This document shows positions 1 to 5,877 of a DNA stretch of 5,877 nucleotides, piece after piece. The stretch is from Planctomycetota bacterium (GTDB lineage: Bacteria; Planctomycetota; UBA1135; GCA-002686595): the NCBI GenBank assembly GCA_029212955.1, contig JARGOW010000094.1, positions 1 through 5,877 on the forward strand, given 5' to 3'. The first letter of the stretch is position 1; each line of letters opens with the position of its first letter. The notes under the pieces were generated by a model. It worked only from the letters and a program-made list of their open reading frames with translations. It had not been told where the DNA came from and did no database searches. The translations under genes were made by a program, and so were the position numbers.

Positions 1-541
1 TGCCTCCACCGGCTCCGCCCATGGTGAAGGCGGGGCGGATGACACAGGGAAGGCCAATTTGAGAAAGGACGCGTTGAGCGTCCTCTAGTGAGTGGGCAAT
101 GCCGGAGCGAGCGCATTCGAGGCCGGCCGAGGCCATGGCGGCGCGGAAGAGATCCCGGTCCTCCGCTTTTCGGATGACGTGGGCATTGGCGCCGAGCATC
201 TCGATACCCAATCGCTCGAAGACACCTTTTTCGTCGAGCACCAGAGCCAAGTTCAGGGCCGTCTGGCCTCCGAGGGTGGGCAGGATCGCGTCGGGGCGCT
301 CTTTCTCGAGCACAGCCTCCACGTATTCGGGAGTCAGGGGCTCGATGTAAGTCGAGTCCGCCATCTCCGGATCGGTCATGATGGTGGCGGGATTGGAATT
401 GACCAGGATGACCCGGTAGCCCTCTTCTTTGAGAGCTTTACAGGCTTGGGTTCCTGAGTAATCAAATTCGCAAGCTTGGCCGATAACAATCGGCCCGCTG
501 CCAAGGATCAGGATCGACTCAATGTCGTCGCGGCGCGGCAT
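1..541 (-). CDS. carB: Carbamoyl-phosphate synthase large subunit, N-terminal 180 residues (partial)
   Basis: The large subunit makes carbamoyl phosphate from bicarbonate, ammonia released from glutamine by CarA, and two ATP, for pyrimidine and arginine synthesis in the cytoplasm. Reading in from the ATG at 541 on the minus strand, the protein begins [20 protein letters not shown] and continues through the family signatures [10 protein letters not shown] (21-30), [16 protein letters not shown] (47-62), [10 protein letters not shown] (88-97), KAEDR (125-129), ARSGIAH (144-150) and the ATP-grasp glycine loop FTMGGAGGG (172-180). It aligns without gaps to my recollection of the E. coli protein, so Arg129 and Arg169, which bind nucleotide in the first synthetase domain, are both in place. 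The family is about 1,070 residues long, so the other five sixths lie beyond the left edge. No carA is next to it; the upstream gene is an unrelated membrane protein. There is no Shine-Dalgarno before the ATG; the leader just upstream is pyrimidine-rich. The start is fixed by the exact family N-terminus. Confidence 0.97.
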   Translation of the reverse strand, partial: MPRRDDIESILILGSGPIVIGQACEFDYSGTQACKALKEEGYRVILVNSNPATIMTDPEMADSTYIEPLTPEYVEAVLEKERPDAILPTLGGQTALNLALVLDEKGVFERLGIEMLGANAHVIRKAEDRDLFRAAMASAGLECARSGIAHSLEDAQRVLSQIGLPCVIRPAFTMGGAGGG

Positions 542-658
542 AGGAGGCGGAGGGTTGAGCCCTCGGGGGCGGGGTGGTGGGGGGACTGCCCGCCGGGAAC
601 GCATCCTTCCCTGGCAAAGCGCTCAAGTAGAGCACACGCACCTGCCCCTGTCGAGCTG
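542..658 (-). promoter_or_regulatory. Intergenic leader upstream of carB, C-rich on the coding strand
   Basis: This is the only gap between the membrane-protein stop and carB. On the minus strand the part nearest carB is strongly C-rich, and CCGCCTCCT directly precedes the ATG, so it resembles an anti-Shine-Dalgarno rather than a Shine-Dalgarno. A 5-bp stem (GAGGG/CCCTC, 550-554 with 560-564) ends 8 bases before the start codon. A second short stem (GGGAA/TTCCC, 595-599 with 607-611) lies further out. Neither is followed by a T tract, so I do not call a terminator for the upstream gene. I see no clear -35/-10 pair. carB could be transcribed from a promoter here or by read-through from the upstream gene. 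Confidence 0.35.
552..584 (+). other. Possible G-quadruplex tract on the template strand of the carB leader
   Basis: Four runs of three or more G lie close together on the plus strand: 552-554, 565-569, 571-574 and 579-584, with spacers of 10, 1 and 4 bases. This fits a loose G-quadruplex pattern with one long loop. Plus is the template strand for carB, so a structure would form in template DNA, and the RNA would be C-rich. It may simply reflect skewed base composition. Confidence 0.3.
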
Positions 659-2095
659 TTACGGCAGTTGCTCGAAAGGTATCAGCCCTTCTTTTGTCAG
701 TGCCCTGGTCGGGCGGCGCAGGGGCCCTTCCGGGGGGAGTTTGGCCTCGATCCATGGGGTCCAGGCAGGGGGCTTAGGAAGGGTGCCCCAGCCGTCCAAT
801 ACCAATCCCTTGGGAGCGGGCTCCACGAGCACGGATAGGTGATTCTCGGCTCCCTGGGCGCCGGCTAGGGCTGTGGAAAGCCCCAGGCGAAATCGGCTCA
901 AATACGCTCGCGCGGAGGATTCCGTGAGCAGCAAATCGGAGTCCGACAATTGTTCGTGGGCCGCAGCAATCCAGGCCCGGTCGGGATTCCTGCGTTCCAC
1001 CCAGTACGAGCTGGCCACGGTGAGTATGAGTTGGGTGGCCACCAAGGCCGTCGCCCATCGGGTTTGGGCGGGCCCCTGGGTTCTTCGGGTCAGCCAATCC
1101 GCAACGCCCACCCCCGCGATGGGTAATAGGAACGCGCCCCTGGGGCCCTGGTCCAGGCCACCAGCGACAAGGGGGGCCACACCCACGGCAATCCAGGCCA
1201 GGACCCAGGTGGGCGCGGGCTGTTCCTCGACCTCGCGGCGGCCTATCACCAGGTGAATGAGCCCCATCCAAGAACAGCCCAGCGCTGCGACCCAGAAGGC
1301 CACGCCAGCGATCCAGGAATCCGATCCAGGGCGGATGCCGACGATGGAATCCCAAAGCTCCAACCAGGAGCCTCCTCCGGCGGTGACCGAAACCCAGATG
1401 CAAACGATGCTCACAACGGCGAGTCCGAACGCATTGACGCTCCCCTGGTCATCGTCCTTGCCCTGGGATTTCACGGCCCAAATGGCCGCGGGTGCCAACC
1501 AGATATTCTCTGGCTGCAGCATGAATGCCAGGAGCAGGTAAGAGGAAGCCCTCCACAGGTAGCCTTGCTTGTGGCTTTGCTTGGTTTGGAAGAGGCTGGT
1601 GCAAAGCAGGGTGGCACCGAGCAGGCCTGCGGAAAAGTCCAAGGGAAGGGTGCCGCCCAGCCAGGCCAGGGGGGAGATCGTGACGAGCAGGGTGGCGGCC
1701 AGGGATACCCCGTGACCGAATCCAATGCTTTGCATCAACCGCATGAGCAGGAAGAGGCTCGATCCGTACAGCACCGCGGACCACAGGAATGCCGCCGGTT
1801 CGATTCCCATGCCAAAAAGGGCTTGGGTCCCCAAGATAGGGAGGGCGGAGAGGCCTTGGGGGGTGGGCCCGGACCCGGCCAGTTGCCAGATGGTTTCCAT
1901 GCCACCGAAGAAGCGCTCTGTGGGAAGTCCTAGTGCGACTAGAATCAGGCCAAGGGATAGCAGAACAGCTTGCCAACCGCGCCGCATGCGCGTTTGGGCT
2001 TGGGAGGCCCCCACCAAGCGATTGAGTTCCAGTCGCGGATAGTCCTCGCCCGCATGGTCGTGGGCTTCGGCGTCATGGGGGCTGGATTCAATCAT
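659..2095 (-). CDS. Polytopic membrane protein, possibly GT-C/DUF2723-like
   Basis: A 478-residue integral membrane protein. A polar His/Asp/Glu-rich N-terminal tail (1-35) is followed by MRRG and a hydrophobic helix at about 43-57. Further likely membrane segments lie near 98-119, 128-147, 152-168, 183-198, 221-238, 262-284, 296-312, 318-333 and 346-362, about ten in all. Residues 363-478 form a soluble C-terminal domain. The layout recalls GT-C glycosyltransferases and DUF2723 proteins: a first helix, a loop containing an acidic residue (here GGMET, Glu67), a Pro/Gly stretch (PTPQG, 77-81), then paired helices ending in ISPLAW (140-145), where DUF2723 members often have FSPxFW. The hallmark GDSGE and HPPGYPL motifs are not intact, so the family call is only a suggestion, and transport or an unknown role is equally possible. 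It is divergent from the protease gene and 117 bases upstream of carB. No Shine-Dalgarno is visible before the ATG; Met37 is an alternative start but would lose the acidic tail. Confidence 0.85.
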   Translation of the reverse strand: MIESSPHDAEAHDHAGEDYPRLELNRLVGASQAQTRMRRGWQAVLLSLGLILVALGLPTERFFGGMETIWQLAGSGPTPQGLSALPILGTQALFGMGIEPAAFLWSAVLYGSSLFLLMRLMQSIGFGHGVSLAATLLVTISPLAWLGGTLPLDFSAGLLGATLLCTSLFQTKQSHKQGYLWRASSYLLLAFMLQPENIWLAPAAIWAVKSQGKDDDQGSVNAFGLAVVSIVCIWVSVTAGGGSWLELWDSIVGIRPGSDSWIAGVAFWVAALGCSWMGLIHLVIGRREVEEQPAPTWVLAWIAVGVAPLVAGGLDQGPRGAFLLPIAGVGVADWLTRRTQGPAQTRWATALVATQLILTVASSYWVERRNPDRAWIAAAHEQLSDSDLLLTESSARAYLSRFRLGLSTALAGAQGAENHLSVLVEPAPKGLVLDGWGTLPKPPAWTPWIEAKLPPEGPLRRPTRALTKEGLIPFEQLP

Positions 2096-2190
2096 TTCTG
2101 GTGGGGTGCGGTATGATCACAACCTACTTGGTTGCCCTTCCGAGGTCGAGCTTTCTGGGGTGCTGTCTGTTTTTACACAACCATCGATTC
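2096..2190. promoter_or_regulatory. Divergent intergenic region; weak -10-like TATGAT for the plus-strand unit
   Basis: This gap separates the divergent membrane-protein and protease genes and should hold promoters for both. The best plus-strand candidate is TATGAT at 2112-2117 (five of six to TATAAT), with only a poor -35 (TTCAAT, 2087-2092) at a long 19-base spacing. It would leave a leader of roughly 70 bases before the ATG at 2191. I found no comparable element reading left. The hydrophobic-looking N-terminal extension that could be read from 2101 (30 extra residues) would use part of this DNA, but it hides the signal peptide behind polar residues and is unlikely. No clear operator palindrome was seen. 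Confidence 0.3.
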
Positions 2191-3534
2191 ATGAACCTAT
2201 CCAAAGTTGCCGTGCTGTGGCTTGCAGCCTTTGCCGTCGCGTTCGCACCGCCCGTCGCGGCTCAGAAGAATTCGAAGAGTGTGTACCGGGACGACATGGT
2301 CTTCGCCTTGGATGCGTTGGAGAAGGATTGCGGACACTTTTTTAAGCTGAAGGGCATCAAATGGAAGAAGGTGCGCAAGGAGTTTGGCAAGGAGATCAAG
2401 AAAGTCTCCAACGATCAGGAGCACTTCACATTGCTGGTGCGACTCCTGGCGCGGGTCAAGGATGGACATGCGCGAGTGGAGTTGGGAGAGGGCAATTCGG
2501 ATTTTGAGTACCCCAAGGAGCGGTTTCCTCAGAATTTTGGTCCGGGCATGTTCTGGACGCGCATCGGTAAGAAGTACTACATCCGGAATGTGCGCGGGGA
2601 TGCTTTCGATCTCGGCCTGAAGCCGGGCATGGAGATTCTCAAGGTCAACAAGCAGAAAGCGAGCGCTTGGTTCGAGGAACGCCGGGAGTCCTTGTGCGAT
2701 ATCCACAGTTTTTCAACGGATCACCACGCGGATTTCTACGCGTTGAATTGGGGAATGGCCCACGCGCAAGGGACGCGGCTCAAGTTGCTGCTAGATGATG
2801 GGGAAGGCTCCAAGGTGAAACGTACGGTGACCTGTACGGCTAAGTACTATGCGCAGGAAGGCCCTGTCGTCTATCCGGGCGAAATGAAGCACACCAAGGA
2901 TTTGCACTACGGCACGACGCCCGGGGGTTTTGGCTACGTGCACATTCGCCGCTGCAAGGGCAACCTACCCGAACAAATGGATGAGGCCTTGGCTGCCCTT
3001 GGTGACGTACCCGGGATGATCCTGGACTTTCGCGGAAACTCGGGCGGCGGGTTTGATCACGACGCGCTCTACGGCCGATTCGTGCCCAAGGGTGAGGTCT
3101 TCGACCCCGGAACCAAGAAGTTTAAATCCCAAGGACCCAACCCCTACGGCGGCCCTATCGTGGTCATCGTGGACGGCACCGTGCGCAGCGCCGGCGAAAC
3201 GGCCAGTGGCATGTTCAAGGAGGACCACCGGGGTTACATGATCGGAGAAAGCCCCACCGCAGGAATGTCCGCAGGCAAGAAGACCATCGCCCTGCCCTCC
3301 GGAAAATTCAAACTCTATGTGGCCGTGAGTTCCAACAAGGGTCGCTATCAAGGCGGACGCGGCATCGAAGGCATCGGAATCGAGCCCCATGAATTGGTCC
3401 CCATCGTGTTGGAGGATCTGCGGTCGGGCAAGGACACGCAGATCGAACGGGCGATCCAGATCTTCGCGGACTTCCCTGAAAAAACCGTGCGGTACAAGCC
3501 CTCGAAATTCGGTTGGAAACCCTCATCCAAATGA
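2191..3534 (+). CDS. Exported S41-family (C-terminal-processing-type) protease-like protein
   Basis: A 447-residue secreted or periplasmic protein. I place the start at 2191 because MNLSKV followed by a hydrophobic run to PPVAA|Q makes a classic Sec signal peptide, cut after residue 24; an in-frame ATG at 2101 would bury it. A lysine-rich helical N-domain (about 30-90) ends in the S41-type motif KDGH (90-93). A PDZ-like stretch, GLKPGMEILKVNK, covers 142-154. The S41 core follows: GFGYVHI (246-252), LDFRGNSGGG (278-287) and the nucleophile region RSAGET with Ser333. GESPTAG (352-358) and a glycine-rich RYQGGRGIEGIGIEP segment then lead to a helical tail. By alignment with Prc, the catalytic lysine position falls on Met359; Lys363 and Lys364 are nearby. 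Many S41 relatives outside the true Ctp group also lack that lysine, so activity is uncertain. Its stop codon overlaps the start of the next gene, implying coupled translation. The role is probably in envelope protein turnover or peptide cleavage; the substrate is unknown. Confidence 0.93.
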   Translation: MNLSKVAVLWLAAFAVAFAPPVAAQKNSKSVYRDDMVFALDALEKDCGHFFKLKGIKWKKVRKEFGKEIKKVSNDQEHFTLLVRLLARVKDGHARVELGEGNSDFEYPKERFPQNFGPGMFWTRIGKKYYIRNVRGDAFDLGLKPGMEILKVNKQKASAWFEERRESLCDIHSFSTDHHADFYALNWGMAHAQGTRLKLLLDDGEGSKVKRTVTCTAKYYAQEGPVVYPGEMKHTKDLHYGTTPGGFGYVHIRRCKGNLPEQMDEALAALGDVPGMILDFRGNSGGGFDHDALYGRFVPKGEVFDPGTKKFKSQGPNPYGGPIVVIVDGTVRSAGETASGMFKEDHRGYMIGESPTAGMSAGKKTIALPSGKFKLYVAVSSNKGRYQGGRGIEGIGIEPHELVPIVLEDLRSGKDTQIERAIQIFADFPEKTVRYKPSKFGWKPSSK

Positions 3535-4166
3535 GAAAGCGACGTTTGATAGCGGTCCTTGGCCTATGGTTCATGGTGTCGTGTGTGCACCGCGCCGGAA
3601 CGACCGGCGAGAAGGAGGATCCGCTTGCGTTCGACCCGATCGTGTATCCCGAAGCCATGGGAGGCCTCGTAACCAATCTGGGCATTTCAGAAATGGTCAG
3701 CGATGGGTGGGCTCCCTTTGAACACCCGACCTACATCGGCGTGGGCTACCTCCAGGATCTCGGTTGGGATCCTCTCGAGCTGGAGATCGGGTTCAACTAC
3801 AACCATGATGTCGAAGGTGGGGGATCCACACCGGAAGAGCGTCTGCGCTTCTTTGTGGTGGACGTGGGATTGGGCGCAGCCATGCCGCTGACCCAGTCGA
3901 AGAACAATGTCCTCGAACCCTACGTGGGAGCTGGTTTTGCCTTCCTATTCGCCCGCCGAGATGAGGAAGTGGGTTTGGATATCGATCACTTCAAGGATGG
4001 AGATCACGGCTATTACGTGCATGCGGGTCTGCGTGTGCACGTGGATGGTGGGCAGTACATCTCCGTGGATTGGAGAATGTTGCGCAATGTGGAAGTGGAC
4101 CTTGGACGTGGGCTTCAATCCGCGGAAACCAACACATTTTCCGTGGGCTTCGGTTATTCGTTCTAG
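3531..4166 (+). CDS. Small outer-membrane beta-barrel protein with lipoprotein-like signal
   Basis: A 211-residue envelope protein whose ATG overlaps the protease stop codon as ATGA (3531-3534). This overlap, and the basic MRKRR followed by a hydrophobic run, choose this start over an in-frame ATG at 3513. The signal ends MVSC with Cys18, a loose lipobox; a plain Sec signal is the alternative. After a polar linker with PEAMGG (40-45), alternating hydrophobic/aromatic stretches suggest about seven or eight beta strands: roughly 67-74, 82-92, 104-118, 128-142, 159-171, 175-188 and 201-211. Typical barrel phrases are EPYVGAGFAF (129-138) and a C-terminal strand FSVGFGYSF ending in phenylalanine, the outer-membrane assembly signal. 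The size fits an eight-stranded OmpA/OmpW-like barrel, but I cannot assign a family. Co-translation with the S41 protein suggests the two act together in the envelope, for example as processing enzyme and substrate or partner; this is inference. Confidence 0.85.
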   Translation: MRKRRLIAVLGLWFMVSCVHRAGTTGEKEDPLAFDPIVYPEAMGGLVTNLGISEMVSDGWAPFEHPTYIGVGYLQDLGWDPLELEIGFNYNHDVEGGGSTPEERLRFFVVDVGLGAAMPLTQSKNNVLEPYVGAGFAFLFARRDEEVGLDIDHFKDGDHGYYVHAGLRVHVDGGQYISVDWRMLRNVEVDLGRGLQSAETNTFSVGFGYSF

Positions 4167-4180
4167 CGCGGTCGCGCTAG
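4163..4180. terminator. Hairpin at convergent gene ends, holding both stop codons
   Basis: CTAGCGCGGTCGCGCTAG forms a 7-bp perfect stem (4163-4169 with 4174-4180) and a GGTC loop. The TAG of the beta-barrel gene (4164-4166) and the TAG of aroB (read on the minus strand from 4179-4177) sit at matching places in the two arms. A second short palindrome, GCTCGCGAGC (4180-4189), abuts it inside aroB. There is no T tract on either side, so this is not a canonical intrinsic terminator. It could act as a bidirectional stop or protect the 3' ends, or be coincidental. Confidence 0.4.
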
Positions 4181-5280
4181 CTCGCGAGCCAGTCGCCGAT
4201 GATTTGGCGCAGCGACTTCTCGTCGATCTCCTGATCCCAGAGGACCTTTCCAAAGGTCTGGGGCAGTACAAACCGGGGATTGGAGAATGCGCCCTTTTTG
4301 TCGTGAGCGAGTCCCTGGATGATCGCATCCGTGGTTATGGTGTGATGCCGGGCTGCGCTCCACTGGCTCCAGGTGCGCGGCAACCCCAGCGTCTTCAGCA
4401 GGTCCAAGCAACGGGGCTCTAGATCCTCATTTGTGAGGACGCCAGCCCGATGGCTTGTGCGAAGTGCCAAAACGAGTCCCATGGCCACTGCGATTCCATG
4501 GGGAATGACCCCATAGCCCGCGGCATGCTCAATGGCGTGACCAAAGGTGTGTCCCAGGTTGAGGGCCTTGCGGGATCCTTGCTCGGTTGGGTCGGTCTGC
4601 ACCCATTGGGCCTTGGTTCGGATGGATGCCAGGACGATGGATGCCAGGGAGGCACGGTCCCCATCGGGGCGACCCAGCATTGGAGCGGCGTGTTCGAGTT
4701 CTTCGAATAGGGGGGCGCGCGCCAAGAGGGCCGTCTTGACGACTTCGCCCAATCCCGATTGCCACTCGTGCAAAGCTTGGGTTTCCAACACATCCAGATC
4801 GGCCAATACAAAATGCGGCGCGTGGAAGGTGCCGGCGGTTTTGCCGCCCACCGATGCGTCGACCTGGGCCAGAAGGGTTGTGGGCATGTGTCCCACGGCC
4901 AGGCCGCGTTTGAACAGGGAGGCGGCCAGTCCGCCCATGTCCCCCGTCACTCCGCCGCCGAATGTCAGAAGCAGGGAATCCCTCGATAGGCCCGCGTCCG
5001 CCATGAAATCGAGCACCTGCCCCAGTTGAGCCCAGTCCTTGTGAACTTCGCCGGAAGGCAGCACAAATGTGGGTAGATTCTCCAGAGCCCCAAGGCGACT
5101 GCGGTGCAATCGCAGCACGGTCTCATCCGCTATGAGCGCAACCTTCGGGAAGGCCCGGCACAAATCCGAAGCTGCCTCGATGGCTCCGGTTCCAACCAAC
5201 ACGGGATACGCCAGCATACTCTCCGCGGAATCGGGGAGGATGGCGGCGTCGGAGAGGGGCAGCTCCCGAGGTGTTTCCAT
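4177..5280 (-). CDS. aroB: 3-dehydroquinate synthase, with a short internal deletion
   Basis: The enzyme uses NAD+ and a divalent metal to cyclise DAHP to 3-dehydroquinate, the second step of the shikimate pathway, in the cytoplasm. The 367-residue protein has the family signatures in order: PSGEVHK (75-81), GGGVTGD (108-114), KRG (124-126), MPTTLLAQVDASVGGKT (132-148), GEVVK with Glu179 and Lys182, Lys223, and RKALNLGHTFGHAIE carrying Arg237, Asn241, His244 and His248. His261 and DKK (327-329) complete the set. The metal ligands (Glu179, His244, His261) are therefore intact. Two oddities: GGKTA runs straight into GTFHAP, so about ten residues are missing where relatives have a segment ending GKN(L/M)IG; and the usual HGEAV reads HGIAV. 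A 15-base tandem duplication encodes SLASI-VLASI (211-220). The ATG lies 7 bases after the upstream stop, suggesting coupling; Met22 is an alternative start closer to the usual family N-terminus. Related sugar-phosphate cyclases are less likely but not excluded. Confidence 0.92.
   Translation of the reverse strand: METPRELPLSDAAILPDSAESMLAYPVLVGTGAIEAASDLCRAFPKVALIADETVLRLHRSRLGALENLPTFVLPSGEVHKDWAQLGQVLDFMADAGLSRDSLLLTFGGGVTGDMGGLAASLFKRGLAVGHMPTTLLAQVDASVGGKTAGTFHAPHFVLADLDVLETQALHEWQSGLGEVVKTALLARAPLFEELEHAAPMLGRPDGDRASLASIVLASIRTKAQWVQTDPTEQGSRKALNLGHTFGHAIEHAAGYGVIPHGIAVAMGLVLALRTSHRAGVLTNEDLEPRCLDLLKTLGLPRTWSQWSAARHHTITTDAIIQGLAHDKKGAFSNPRFVLPQTFGKVLWDQEIDEKSLRQIIGDWLAS
4621..4650 (-). 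repeat. 15-base imperfect tandem duplication inside aroB
   Basis: GATGGATGCCAGG occurs at 4621-4633 and again at 4636-4648, a period of 15 bases with differences only in the last two bases of each unit. On the coding strand this encodes SLASI followed by VLASI (AroB residues 211-220), in the helix before active-site Lys223. It keeps the frame and looks like a small in-frame duplication, though two similar helical turns by chance are possible. Confidence 0.6.
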
Positions 5281-5287
5281 GGCTTCG

Positions 5288-5877
5288 TTAGGCCTCGCTG
5301 GCCTGGGCTTGTTGGAGTCGAGCGCGGCGGCGGGCCGCTAGCTTGTCCTGCAAGATTTTGTTCTGCCGTTTGTCTCGACTGAGGAGCCAAGTAATGAAAA
5401 TCATGATTCCCGCTGTCAAGCCGAGCATGCCCCAGAGGATGTCACGCTCACTCGTGTCCACATGGGGAATGTGGGGCTCCACACTCTGCATCACGAAGAG
5501 GGGGGTTTTTCCAGCCCGTCCATCGCGCATTTCATAGACGACGCTCTTCAGGAAAAAGCCACGACCTGTGACGAGCTTGGCCTTGCCGGTGAAGTCGTGC
5601 AGTTGATCGTTTTGAAAGGCTCCGATCCATTGGATGAGACCATTGCCCTTCTTCCAGGTGTAGTTTCCGATCCAGCCCTTCATGATTTGATCCTGGTGAA
5701 GCGGGTTTTCACCTACTTCGACCGTGCGGGCGTCCATACTGGTCGAAATGGGGAATCGGAAGGCCATGCCGCGCAGGGACGCATCGCCCACAAACATGCG
5801 GCCCAGGTATTCATCGTTGAACATGGGCACGTTGTCCCAATCGATTTGGCCGGACTCCTGGGTGGCTTTGGCGAGAA
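5288..5877 (-). CDS. Single-pass membrane protein of unknown function, C-terminal part (partial)
   Basis: I do not recognise this gene. The reading frame is open to the right edge, so the 195 residues seen are its C-terminal part; GTG at 5830 and inner ATGs are not needed as starts. The visible part has a soluble domain of about 140 residues with beta-rich, aromatic stretches such as KGWIGNYTWKKGNG, LIQWIGAF and GRGFFLKSVVYE. PLFVMQSVEPHIPHVD then leads into one strong transmembrane helix (ILWGMLGLTAGIMIFITWLL, fragment 146-165). The tail is short, basic and probably coiled (SRDKRQNK...ARRRARLQQAQ). Positive charges after the helix predict a cytoplasmic C-terminus and an extracytoplasmic N-domain. 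The FFLK...G...PLFV pattern faintly recalls membrane-anchored hypothetical proteins of planctomycetes, from memory only. The stop is 7 bases before the aroB ATG, so the two are probably co-transcribed, but no functional link is evident. Confidence 0.85.
   Translation of the reverse strand, partial: LAKATQESGQIDWDNVPMFNDEYLGRMFVGDASLRGMAFRFPISTSMDARTVEVGENPLHQDQIMKGWIGNYTWKKGNGLIQWIGAFQNDQLHDFTGKAKLVTGRGFFLKSVVYEMRDGRAGKTPLFVMQSVEPHIPHVDTSERDILWGMLGLTAGIMIFITWLLSRDKRQNKILQDKLAARRRARLQQAQASEA

Noticed and set aside
92..457. Plus-strand open frame of 121 codons
   Set aside because: It lies wholly antisense to carB, whose match is unambiguous.
595..611. GGGAA/TTCCC hairpin as terminator of the membrane-protein gene
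   Set aside because: The stem is only 5 bp, with no T tract and a 7-base loop.
774..1403. Second minus-strand frame of 209 codons
   Set aside because: The product is Arg/Gly/Pro-rich without hydrophobic or domain structure, and it is embedded in the better frame of the membrane protein.
1253..1933. Long plus-strand open frame of 226 codons inside the membrane-protein gene
   Set aside because: It is antisense to a convincing transmembrane-protein frame; its product is low-complexity Gly/Gln/Glu-rich with no recognisable domain, as expected from a GC-rich shadow frame.
2101..2190. Upstream in-frame start for the S41 protein
   Set aside because: The 30 added residues put polar and cysteine-containing sequence before an otherwise perfect signal peptide.
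4066..4288. GGATTGGAGAATG present near 4068 and near 4276
   Set aside because: Only 13 bases, in unrelated genes and frames; likely chance.

Overview
The window carries six protein-coding genes, two of them cut by its edges, and no RNA gene, insertion sequence or CRISPR array that I can support. It looks like ordinary chromosomal DNA of a GC-rich, Gram-negative-type bacterium: one product has a Sec signal peptide and another looks like an outer-membrane beta-barrel. None of the five visible start codons has a convincing Shine-Dalgarno sequence. That, together with the style of the hypothetical proteins, makes me think of Planctomycetota or relatives, but this is a weak inference.

Layout, left to right. 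(1) The 5' part of carB, carbamoyl-phosphate synthase large subunit (minus strand, runs off the left edge). (2) Upstream of it, after 117 bases holding C-rich leader DNA, a polytopic membrane protein on the same strand with a faint resemblance to GT-C/DUF2723-type proteins. (3) A 95-base divergent intergenic region. (4) A plus-strand pair: an exported S41-family protease-like protein whose stop overlaps (ATGA) the start of a small, possibly lipidated, beta-barrel protein. (5) A 10-base convergent junction in which the two stop codons lie symmetrically in the arms of one hairpin. (6) On the minus strand, aroB (3-dehydroquinate synthase), 7 bases behind an unrecognised single-pass membrane protein that enters from the right edge.

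Functionally, carB (pyrimidines/arginine) and aroB (aromatic amino acids) are housekeeping biosynthesis. The protease/beta-barrel pair is an envelope unit that is probably translationally coupled. I see no sign of a new multi-gene system. The most notable sequence feature is in AroB: all main catalytic residues are present, but about ten residues are missing exactly where the family normally has its V/I-N/D...G-K-N segment beside the active site.
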